Source of the DNA: an uncultured Blautia sp.
GTDB lineage: Bacteria > Bacillota > Clostridia > Lachnospirales > Lachnospiraceae
Assembly: GCA_900556555.1 (NCBI GenBank)
Contig: USPF01000039.1
Location: 1 to 21,632, forward strand
Length of the DNA: 21,632 bases
Reading direction: 5' to 3'
The first letter of the stretch is position 1; each line of letters opens with the position of its first letter. Made by a program: the position numbers and the translations under genes. This document shows, piece after piece, positions 16,657-21,632 of the stretch. Under the pieces are notes generated by a model. The model searched no databases. It saw only the letters and a program-made list of their open reading frames with translations, and had not been told where the DNA came from.

Positions 16657-16684
16657 AGGAGATTTCTGTTTTCCGGAAACTCCT
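16657..16684 (-). promoter_or_regulatory. Leader hairpin upstream of the Rpn gene
   Basis: AGGAG (16657-16661) with TTTC, and GAAA with CTCCT (16680-16684), form a 9-10 bp stem with one bulged base. It lies about 15-20 bases 5' of the Rpn ribosome binding site on the minus strand. A second small hairpin, ATTGGC/GCCAAT with a 3-base loop, is at 16735-16749. The first has no T-tract. The stacked stems suggest a structured leader that could restrain expression of the nuclease. Confidence 0.5.
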
Positions 16685-16780
16685 GCAATGGACATGGGTA
16701 AAAGCAAGAATTTTCCGAAAAAGAAATGAAAATAGATTGGCAAAGCCAATAGAAGAAATAGAAAATAATGCTTTTTCTTT

Positions 16781-16789
16781 ATTTTACCA
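16781..16789 (-). promoter_or_regulatory. Candidate promoter of the Rpn gene
   Basis: On the minus strand TGGTAAAAT provides an extended -10. The -35 position 17 bases upstream reads TTCCTA, a poor match. If used, the leader is ~145 bases and contains both hairpins noted at 16657-16684 and 16735-16749. Confidence 0.4.
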
Positions 16790-16843
16790 CGAATTTTGGA
16801 ATATAGGAAGAACAAAATATACACAGATATCATTTATATTTTG

Positions 16844-16966
16844 TGGTATAATATTCACACTCAAACTTCCCATATCAAAAATTGGGCTCACATCTAAAAA
16901 AATCAATATTTTAACTCATAAAATAGCATTGCGGCAGCAGATGAGTCCTTGTTCCAATGCTTTTTC
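16844..16966 (+). ncRNA. Possible small RNA: promoter-like element followed by a terminator-like hairpin
   Basis: TGGTATAAT (16844-16852) is a perfect extended -10 on the plus strand, with no protein gene behind it for 560 bases. About 75 bases further on, AGCATTG (16925-16931) and CAATGCT (16955-16961) form a perfect 7-bp stem over a 23-base loop, followed by TTTTTCGG. Together these would yield a transcript of roughly 105 bases. The large loop and short T-tract make the terminator uncertain, and no known RNA family was recognised. Confidence 0.3.
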
Positions 16967-16994
16967 GGTTGAAAATGTTATTTTTTGATTTTTA

Positions 16995-17262
16995 GCCTAC
17001 ATTTTTCAGACACGAATAGGTGGTTTTTTTAAAAATATGAAATCACACTTACTTATTTTTGAGCAAAATAGGTTACTGAGCAAGATTCTCTAAATTTGGC
17101 CTATATTTTAAGAGAAAAAATAAGCTAAAAAGTGAAACTCTTGGAATTTGGCCTATTGAGGCCACAAAAAAGTAGGCTTATATGAGAAAAACATTCAATC
17201 CCACCTATTGGGGTCACAAAAAAGTAGGTTGGAACGAAAAAATTACGAAATTTGACCTATTT
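16995..17262. repeat. Degenerate tandem array, 52-bp period, each unit with a CCTA...TAGG inverted pair
   Basis: Related units begin at 16995, 17051, 17099, 17151, 17203 and 17255 (steps of 56, 48, 52, 52, 52). Each opens with RCCTAY (or ACTTAT) and, except the last, has a matching TAGG[TC] or TAAGC about 16-21 bases later; the stretch before units 3, 4 and 6 ends in AATTTG. Units 4 and 5 share CACAAAAAAGTAGG. The outer pair changes in step: GCCTA/TAGGC in unit 4 and ACCTA/TAGGT in unit 5. The last unit is truncated and merges with the next promoter. The array is noncoding on both strands as far as I can see. Confidence 0.7.
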
Positions 17263-17281
17263 ATGGTCTGGCTGATAAAAT
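17252..17281 (+). promoter_or_regulatory. Promoter of the decarboxylase gene, formed from the last array unit
   Basis: TTGACC (17252-17257), an 18-base spacer and TAAAAT (17276-17281) preceded by TG two bases upstream (extended -10) make a good promoter. The -35 falls exactly on the AATTTGRCCTAT box of the sixth repeat unit. The expected start is near 17288, leaving a leader of about 130 bases. Confidence 0.55.
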
Positions 17282-17295
17282 TCCGAACTCTATAA

Positions 17296-17421
17296 ATGTT
17301 TTCTACCGATGCCGGCACACCTTTTATGGATGAAAGTATTGATATTTCAAGGTACAGCACACCAAACGGTGTGGAAAGTTCGAGTATTCACACTAATATT
17401 TTGATGGAGACAAACTTATGA
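17296..17421 (+). CDS. Short leader ORF (41 codons) overlapping the decarboxylase start
   Basis: An ORF from ATG 17296 whose stop (17419-17421) overlaps the decarboxylase ATG at 17418 (ATGA). The peptide is polar and soluble-looking (DAGTPFMDESIDISRYS, then NGVESSSIHTNILM). It begins right after an in-frame stop, about 8 bases after the predicted transcription start, and has no ribosome binding site, so it may not be translated. The exact ATGA overlap is what makes it worth recording; chance or remnant coding sequence are real alternatives. Confidence 0.25.
   Translation: MFSTDAGTPFMDESIDISRYSTPNGVESSSIHTNILMETNL
17358..17373 (+). promoter_or_regulatory. Small hairpin in the decarboxylase leader with a competing upstream arm
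   Basis: CACACC (17358-17363) pairs with GGTGTG (17368-17373) over the loop AAAC. An identical CACACC at 17316-17321 could pair with the same GGTGTG instead, so two exclusive structures are possible. The arms are only 6 bp and no T-tract follows, so regulation is speculative. Confidence 0.35.
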
Positions 17422-18851
17422 ACTACCTAGACGAATCTTTATATGAATACAGCAAGACGGATTTTTATCCTTTTCACATGCCAGGGCACAAACGCCAGGT
17501 TCATTCTCCGTATCTTAGGAATCCCTACGAAGTGGATATTACGGAGATAACAGATTTTGACAATCTGCATCATGCAGAAGGAATCATAAAGGAAAATCAG
17601 GAACTGGCAGCCTCTTTATATCATGCAGACAAATCCTGGTTTTTGATAAACGGCAGTACAGCCGGAATTCTAGCTGCTGTCTCTGCCTGCACCTTGCGAG
17701 GTGGGAAACTCCTTATGGCAAGAAACTGCCACAAGGCCGTATATCATGCCGCTTACCTGCGTGGTCTTAAAACGACTTATTTATACCCATCTTACGAACC
17801 TTTCTGTGGATTAAACGGAGGAATTTTACCAGAAGATGTGGAAAAATCCCTGCTGGAAAACGAAGATATCCAAGCCGTGGTAATCACCTCTCCCAGCTAT
17901 GACGGAATCGTGTCAGACATAGCAAAGATTGCTCAGATTGTACATCGTTATGGGATACCGCTTATTGTAGACGAAGCACATGGTGCTCATTTTGCCTTTC
18001 ACCAATATTTTCCGATATCAGCTCTTGACCTTGGTGCCGACATAGTCATACATAGTTTACATAAAACATTACCTGCAATGACACAGACAGCTCTCCTTCA
18101 CAAAAAAGGCGACCTGGTTTCTACCGAAAAACTGGAGGAATTTCTTGGAATTTACGAAACCAGCAGCCCTTCCTATGTTTTAATGGGAGGAATTTCCTAT
18201 TGTCTTCGGTTTCTAAAAGAACAGAGCACAGAACAATTTGAGCTTTTTTCCATGAAAGTAAAAAATGCACGAAAACAGTTATGTGCCATGAAAGTTCTCC
18301 ACTTAGTAGATTTGGATTTCAAAGTACAGAAAGATATTTTTGATATGGATTTATCCAAGTTTGTCATTTCGACTGTGAATGCTCCTATCAATGGCCCACA
18401 GCTTCACGATATTTTGAGAACAAAATACCATCTGGAAATGGAAATGGAAGCAGAGCAATATGTTTTGGCACTGACAAGTGTCATGGACAGTCAGGAGGGA
18501 TTCGGCAGGCTGGTAAGAGCACTACTGGAAATAGACGAAAGTTTATGGAGAAAAAGGCAGCAAATACATAAATATGTTTTTGAAGACTCCAAACACACTG
18601 CGAAAAACCAGCAAAAATGTGCAATCTGGCAGGCAGTGGAGGGGATTTGGGAAACTGTTCCCTTGAAAGAAAGCAAGGGCAGAGTATCTGCGGAGTACGC
18701 CTATTTATATCCACCAGGAATCCCACTTCTGGTACCAGGAGAAATCATTTCCGAAGAATTTTTGATTCAGGCAGAGCATTTAAGAACCCAGGGCATGTAT
18801 CTGCAAGGCATGAAAGATTACAGACAGAAAACGATTCGTGTTTTGGTGTAA
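17418..18851 (+). CDS. Orn/Lys/Arg decarboxylase family, PLP-dependent (YaaO/SpeA-like)
   Basis: PLP enzyme of 477 residues, the short form of the Orn/Lys/Arg decarboxylase group, giving a polyamine precursor (cadaverine, putrescine or agmatine) from a basic amino acid. The family opening FHMPGHKR is at 19-26; NGSTAGILAA at ~78-87 binds the cofactor phosphate; DEAH at 185-188 holds the Asp that pairs with the PLP ring. The Schiff-base Lys is Lys216 in HSLHKTLPAMTQ. The C-terminal domain includes YAYLYPPGIPLLVPGE near 430. The substrate cannot be told apart by sequence reading. GGAG lies 8 bases before the ATG. In Bacillus the homologue yaaO lies just before tmk and holB on the same strand; here it is on the opposite strand and separated by the Rpn gene and the repeats. 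Confidence 0.92.
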   Translation: MNYLDESLYEYSKTDFYPFHMPGHKRQVHSPYLRNPYEVDITEITDFDNLHHAEGIIKENQELAASLYHADKSWFLINGSTAGILAAVSACTLRGGKLLMARNCHKAVYHAAYLRGLKTTYLYPSYEPFCGLNGGILPEDVEKSLLENEDIQAVVITSPSYDGIVSDIAKIAQIVHRYGIPLIVDEAHGAHFAFHQYFPISALDLGADIVIHSLHKTLPAMTQTALLHKKGDLVSTEKLEEFLGIYETSSPSYVLMGGISYCLRFLKEQSTEQFELFSMKVKNARKQLCAMKVLHLVDLDFKVQKDIFDMDLSKFVISTVNAPINGPQLHDILRTKYHLEMEMEAEQYVLALTSVMDSQEGFGRLVRALLEIDESLWRKRQQIHKYVFEDSKHTAKNQQKCAIWQAVEGIWETVPLKESKGRVSAEYAYLYPPGIPLLVPGEIISEEFLIQAEHLRTQGMYLQGMKDYRQKTIRVLV

Positions 18852-18874
18852 GTGAATGTATAGAAATTTTTCCG

Positions 18875-18908
18875 AGGAGCTGATGCCTGCATTGGCTCCT
18901 TATTTTTA
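18875..18908 (+). terminator. Intrinsic terminator of the decarboxylase gene
   Basis: AGGAGC (18875-18880) pairs with GCTCCT (18895-18900), and TGATGC/GCATTG extends the stem with two wobbles to about 11 bp. TATTTTTAT follows directly. It begins 23 bases after the decarboxylase stop. Confidence 0.85.
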
Positions 18909-18982
18909 TGCGGTGATGGGATGCCAGGAATTGGCGTCTCTTTTTTTCTTTACATTTTTAATATATTTTTTGTTATTTTCTA

Positions 18983-19011
18983 TTGACATTTGTGTATTAT
19001 TTTGGTATATA
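18983..19011 (+). promoter_or_regulatory. Promoter of the frl-like operon
   Basis: A perfect TTGACA (18983-18988), exactly 17 bases of spacer and TATATA (19006-19011) preceded by TGG (extended -10). The start should be near 19018, giving a ~60-base leader to the deglycase ATG at 19079. Confidence 0.85.
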
Positions 19012-19022
19012 TAAATTACATC

Positions 19023-19044
19023 ATATAACGTTATATAACGATAT
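19023..19044. promoter_or_regulatory. Palindromic operator candidate at the frl-like transcription start
   Basis: ATATAACGTTATAT (19023-19036) is a perfect 14-bp palindrome lying just after the predicted start site. A related half, ATAACGATAT, follows directly. A repressor bound here would block initiation or early elongation. In B. subtilis the frl genes are controlled by a GntR-type repressor; no regulator gene is visible in this window, so the protein is unknown. Confidence 0.5.
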
Positions 19045-19078
19045 CATTTATTTCAACCAAACAGGAGGATTAGAAATC

Positions 19079-20053
19079 ATGAAAAAAGAAATTATCGCCC
19101 AAATCGACGCAGCAGTTCAGGCAGTAGCAAACAAAAACGTGAACCATTTTTACTTTGTAGCTTGTGGCGGTTCCCAGGCTTTTATGATGCCAGCTCAGTT
19201 TATGTTTGACCGTGAAATTGAAATCCCAGCCAGCATCTACACATCCAATGAATTCGTACATATGGAACCAAAAGCTTTAAATGAAAACTCTGTTGTTATC
19301 ACCTGCTCACATTCCGGCAACACACCTGAAACAGTAAAAGCAACAGAAGTAGCAAGAGCAAAAGGTGCTGTTACTATCGCTCTTTCCCATCTGGAAGATT
19401 CTCCATTATGGAAAGCAGCAGAATTCCCAATTTTCTATGACTGGGGAAAAGAATGTGATACATCTGACTTAAACAAAGCAGTTCTTTATTCTCTGATCTT
19501 CAGAATTTTAAACACTGTAAAACCTGATGAAAAATATGTAAAAGGCCTGGAAGCTTTAGACCACTTACAGGAAGCTACAGAAAAAGTAAGAGCTCAGTAT
19601 GCTGACTTTGCAACAGAATGGGGCAAAAGCTATAAGAGAGAAAAACTTCTCTACACTATGGGAAGTGGCGCATGCTACGGTGAATGCTATTCCTACGCAA
19701 TCTGCCTTATGATGGAAATGCAGTGGATCAATGCAAGCTGTATCCATTCCGGTGAATACTTCCATGGTCCTTTCGAAATCACAGATTTTGATGTTCCATT
19801 TATTATTGTAAAAGGAACTGGTTCTACCCGTTATCTTGACGAAAGAGCTTATAATTTCTGCAAGAAATATTCTGACCGCATTGCATTAATTGATGTAGAA
19901 GAATTTGACTGGTGCGGAATTGACGAATCTGTCCGTGAATATTATGCTCCTCTTCTTGCAGGTGCTGTATTACGTGCTATGGCTGATGCTATCTCTTATG
20001 AACGCGGACACGATTTAGGTGTACGCAGATACATGTGGAGAATGGAATATTAA
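19079..20053 (+). CDS. frlB: SIS-domain sugar isomerase/deglycase, FrlB-like (fructosamine-6-phosphate deglycase)
   Basis: A 324-residue protein with two SIS (sugar phosphate isomerase) domains. FrlB enzymes split fructoselysine-6-phosphate or related glycated amino acids into glucose-6-phosphate and the free amino acid. Features are YFVACGGSQAF (~25-35), the phosphate-binding Ser-rich loop TCSHSGNTPETV (~75-86), the second-domain loop YTMGSGACYGECYS and SGEYFHGPFEI (~224-234), whose Glu226 matches the catalytic Glu of FrlB. The C-terminus ends RRYMWRMEY, like RRYYGGLVEY of E. coli FrlB. I start at 19079 because AGGAGG lies 11 bases upstream; a longer in-frame ORF from 18983 begins inside the promoter. 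Transporter genes follow in the frlB-frlO-frlN order. Other FrlB-like enzymes act on glucoselysine or aspartate conjugates, so the exact substrate is open. Confidence 0.82.
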   Translation: MKKEIIAQIDAAVQAVANKNVNHFYFVACGGSQAFMMPAQFMFDREIEIPASIYTSNEFVHMEPKALNENSVVITCSHSGNTPETVKATEVARAKGAVTIALSHLEDSPLWKAAEFPIFYDWGKECDTSDLNKAVLYSLIFRILNTVKPDEKYVKGLEALDHLQEATEKVRAQYADFATEWGKSYKREKLLYTMGSGACYGECYSYAICLMMEMQWINASCIHSGEYFHGPFEITDFDVPFIIVKGTGSTRYLDERAYNFCKKYSDRIALIDVEEFDWCGIDESVREYYAPLLAGAVLRAMADAISYERGHDLGVRRYMWRMEY

Positions 20054-20081
20054 TCACATCTCAAAGAAGGAGGGCTTGCAG

Positions 20082-21395
20082 ATGAAATTCAAGAAAATAA
20101 TCGCCTTGTCACTTGCCACAATTTCTGTTCTTTCTATGGCAGCATGTGGTGGCGGAAGTTCAGACAAAGAGTCTAAGGAAGCAAAAAAAGATGGCGATAC
20201 CATTGAAATCAATTTTTTCCACCGGTGGCCAAACGATCCGAAGAACTCTATGTTTAAAGAATTAATCGCAAAATATGAAGAGGAAAACCCTAACGTAAAA
20301 ATCAACATGGATTGCATCTTAAATGATCAGTACAAAGAAAAAATCCGTATGATTGTTTCTACAGATGAAGTACCTGATATCTTTTCTTCCTGGTCCGGAA
20401 GTTTTGCTCAGGAAATGATTGATTCCGGAAATGTCATGGATTTAACCTCCGTATTTGAAGAAGATACTGCATGGGCTGACACAATTGCTGATGTCAGCAA
20501 AGGCCCATTTACCTTTGACGGAAAAATGATGGCCATTCCATGGTCACAGGATGGAAAAGCGTTCTTCTACAACAAACGCATTTTTGAAGAAAACAATATT
20601 GAAATACCAAAAACCTGGGGCGAATTCATCGATGTCCTTGACAAACTGAAGGCAGCTGGATATGAAACCCCTATTGTAGAAGGATTAAAAGACAACTGGA
20701 CTATCCTTCACTATTTAGGAACTATGAACCAGCGTATGGTTGACCCTGAAGTCCTGGCAAAAGATTATGACCCTGCCACTGGCGAATTTACAGACCCGGC
20801 CTACATTAAAGTATTGAACAAATGGAAACAGCTTACCGAATACATGGGCGAAACCTGTACCGCCATTGACCACGAAGCTGCACGTAACACCTATTTTGCA
20901 GCCGAAGAGTCACCTATCATGTATCTCCAGTTTGCTGAAATATCCATGATGAAGGATGCTATTAATTTTGATTATGGCTTCTTCAACTTCCCTGCATTTG
21001 AAGAAGGAAAAGGAGACCCTAATGCCCTCACAGGTGCTCCTGAAGGCTTCATGGTATCTAACAAAGCCGAACATCCTGAAGAATGTATTAAATTCCTGAA
21101 ATGGCTGGCAAGCCCTGAAGGCGGAGCTATACAGCTCTCAACTGTTGGCGGAGATTTGACAAGCGTAAACGGTGCTCTTACAGAAGAGAATGCCCTCCCG
21201 GCACAGATTGAAGCACTGGAAACTATCAACACAGCCAGCCAGATGGCTCCATGGTTCGACAATGCATGTGATGCAAGTATCTATACCGTATTTGGACAAG
21301 GCGCTTCCGCAATCGCAACTAATGATATGACCCCCGAAGAGGCTATGAAGGATGTACAGGCAGCCGCTGCCGAACTGAAAGGAAAATCCAATTAA
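20082..21395 (+). CDS. Sugar-type ABC transporter substrate-binding lipoprotein (FrlO-like)
   Basis: Extracytoplasmic receptor of the carbohydrate uptake family 1, 437 residues. The signal peptide MKFKKIIALSLATISVLSMA ends in a lipobox with Cys22 (MAAC), then a Gly/Ser/Lys linker. Family features are INFFHRWPNDP near 45, FKELIAKYEEENPNVKINM, DIFSSWSGSFAQEMIDSG, MMAIPWSQDGKAFFYNKRIFEENNIEIPKTWGEF and the C-terminal EECIKFLKWLASPEG. I start at 20082 because AAGGAGGG lies 9 bases before it; an upstream in-frame ATG at 20019 would overlap the deglycase. It is 28 bases after the deglycase and upstream of a permease, matching frlO. By context it binds a fructosamine or a related amino-sugar conjugate. 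Confidence 0.88.
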   Translation: MKFKKIIALSLATISVLSMAACGGGSSDKESKEAKKDGDTIEINFFHRWPNDPKNSMFKELIAKYEEENPNVKINMDCILNDQYKEKIRMIVSTDEVPDIFSSWSGSFAQEMIDSGNVMDLTSVFEEDTAWADTIADVSKGPFTFDGKMMAIPWSQDGKAFFYNKRIFEENNIEIPKTWGEFIDVLDKLKAAGYETPIVEGLKDNWTILHYLGTMNQRMVDPEVLAKDYDPATGEFTDPAYIKVLNKWKQLTEYMGETCTAIDHEAARNTYFAAEESPIMYLQFAEISMMKDAINFDYGFFNFPAFEEGKGDPNALTGAPEGFMVSNKAEHPEECIKFLKWLASPEGGAIQLSTVGGDLTSVNGALTEENALPAQIEALETINTASQMAPWFDNACDASIYTVFGQGASAIATNDMTPEEAMKDVQAAAAELKGKSN

Positions 21396-21424
21396 CCCCG
21401 GTCGTCATATATACAGGAAATTTT

Positions 21425-21457
21425 GCAGACGGTCTTCTATGGCCGTCTGTTCTTTTT
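21425..21457 (+). terminator. Intercistronic hairpin between receptor and permease genes
   Basis: CAGACGG (21426-21432) and CCGTCTG (21443-21449) form a perfect 7-bp GC-rich stem over a 10-base loop and are followed by TTCTTTTTAA. It resembles a partial terminator that ends most transcripts after the receptor gene, or an mRNA-stabilising stem that protects the receptor message; either gives receptor in excess over permease. Confidence 0.7.
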
Positions 21458-21471
21458 AAAGGAGGATTGTT

Positions 21472-21632
21472 ATGGCAGGAAAGAAAAACAAACAGGCCTT
21501 TCTCTATATTCTTCCGTGCATTTTGATTTTAGGTATCTTTGTATATTATCCGTTAATCATGAACATGGTTTACAGTACACAGTCCTTTACTCTGTCTGCC
21601 ACAACGAAAGAATTTGTAGGCTTAGCTAACTT
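21472..21632 (+). CDS. Sugar ABC transporter permease, N-terminal part (FrlN-like), cut by window end
   Basis: Only 53 residues are visible. After a short basic start (MAGKKNKQ) comes one hydrophobic span (AFLYILPCILILGIFVYYPL) and the family phrase YYPLIMNMVYSTQSF, close to the LPAL...YP....YSF opening of MalF/UgpA-type permeases. AAAGGAGG 7 bases upstream fixes the start. It is the third gene of the frl-like operon. The rest of the gene, a second permease and the expected kinase lie outside the window. Confidence 0.85.
   Translation, partial: MAGKKNKQAFLYILPCILILGIFVYYPLIMNMVYSTQSFTLSATTKEFVGLAN

Larger units (their letters stand above)
16631..17417. other. Long gene-poor region between the Rpn gene and the decarboxylase
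   Basis: About 790 bases with no convincing protein gene. Going left to right it holds the Rpn leader with two hairpins, back-to-back promoter candidates at 16781-16789 (minus) and 16844-16852 (plus), a possible small RNA, the 52-bp array, the decarboxylase promoter and a leader with a short overlapping ORF. Base composition is strikingly AT-rich compared with the flanking genes. Confidence 0.7.

Noticed and set aside
16627..16833. 68-residue hydrophobic ORF on the minus strand upstream of the Rpn gene
   Set aside because: It overlaps the Rpn ribosome binding site and leader hairpins, has no ribosome binding site of its own, and its composition is that expected from AT-rich sequence.
16995..17262. 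Repeat array read as a CRISPR
   Set aside because: The units are degenerate, the intervening stretches are also related to one another, spacing varies from 48 to 56, and no cas gene is present.
17296..17417. Decarboxylase leader as a known riboswitch or T-box
   Set aside because: No conserved T-box sequence, terminator or recognisable aptamer core could be found; only a 6-bp hairpin with a competing arm is present.
18983..19078. N-terminal extension of the FrlB-like protein
   Set aside because: It starts on the -35 element of the promoter, and the AGGAGG before 19079 fixes the internal start.
21423..21629. 68-residue plus-strand ORF near the window end
   Set aside because: It starts inside the intercistronic hairpin and runs out of frame with the permease, which has a strong ribosome binding site and a typical N-terminus.

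Overview
The window looks like chromosomal DNA of an anaerobic, spore-forming Firmicute of the Lachnospiraceae type (Blautia or Ruminococcus relatives). The basis is moderately low GC content, AGGAGG-type ribosome binding sites, an Ami/Opp-type peptide transporter, an spmA gene, and a housekeeping cluster like the Bacillus yaaO-tmk-holB-yaaT-yabB-yabC region. The genus is inference from gene content; no 16S gene is present.

Layout. (1) 1-1507, plus: the 3' part of a GH20 beta-N-acetylhexosaminidase, open at the window edge. (2) 1587-7840, minus: oppA-oppB-oppC-oppD-oppF plus a small membrane protein gene, an oligopeptide importer operon. It has a near-consensus promoter at 7914-7942 and a terminator-shaped hairpin at the very start of its leader. 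A strong bidirectional terminator (1528-1573) separates it from the GH20 gene. (3) 8068-9639: an unrecognised 62-residue protein gene (minus) divergent from a PucR/CdaR-type regulator (plus). (4) 9646-15583, minus: a tightly packed cluster of guanylate-kinase-like protein, holB, ricT (yaaT), a trmN6-like tRNA methyltransferase, rsmI, a CapA-family protein and an spmA homologue. It probably runs from one promoter at 15613-15641. (5) 15746-16630, minus: an Rpn-family PD-(D/E)XK nuclease with its own terminator. (6) 16631-17417: about 790 bp with no convincing gene. It holds leader hairpins, divergent promoter candidates, a possible small RNA, and a degenerate tandem array with a 52-bp period. 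The last copy of that array seems to supply the -35 element of the next gene. (7) 17418-18851, plus: an Orn/Lys/Arg decarboxylase of the YaaO type. (8) 18983-21632, plus: an operon starting with a FrlB-like SIS-domain deglycase, a sugar-type ABC substrate-binding lipoprotein and a permease cut by the window end.

How it fits together. The last operon has the order of Bacillus subtilis frlB-frlO-frlN, so it plausibly imports fructosamines (glycated amino acids) or a related amino sugar conjugate and splits the phosphorylated form. With the GH20 enzyme and the peptide importer, the window suggests a gut bacterium using host or dietary glycans, peptides and glycation products. The housekeeping cluster joins replication, sporulation/RNA control (RicT) and translation fidelity (RsmI, TrmN6-like).

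The most unusual region is 16.6-17.4 kb. It sits exactly where an Rpn gene and a repeat array separate the YaaO-like gene from its usual kinase/holB neighbours. No complete undescribed system could be demonstrated. The best candidates for something new are the 52-bp array, the oppA leader hairpin, the 62-residue protein and the short ORF overlapping the decarboxylase start.
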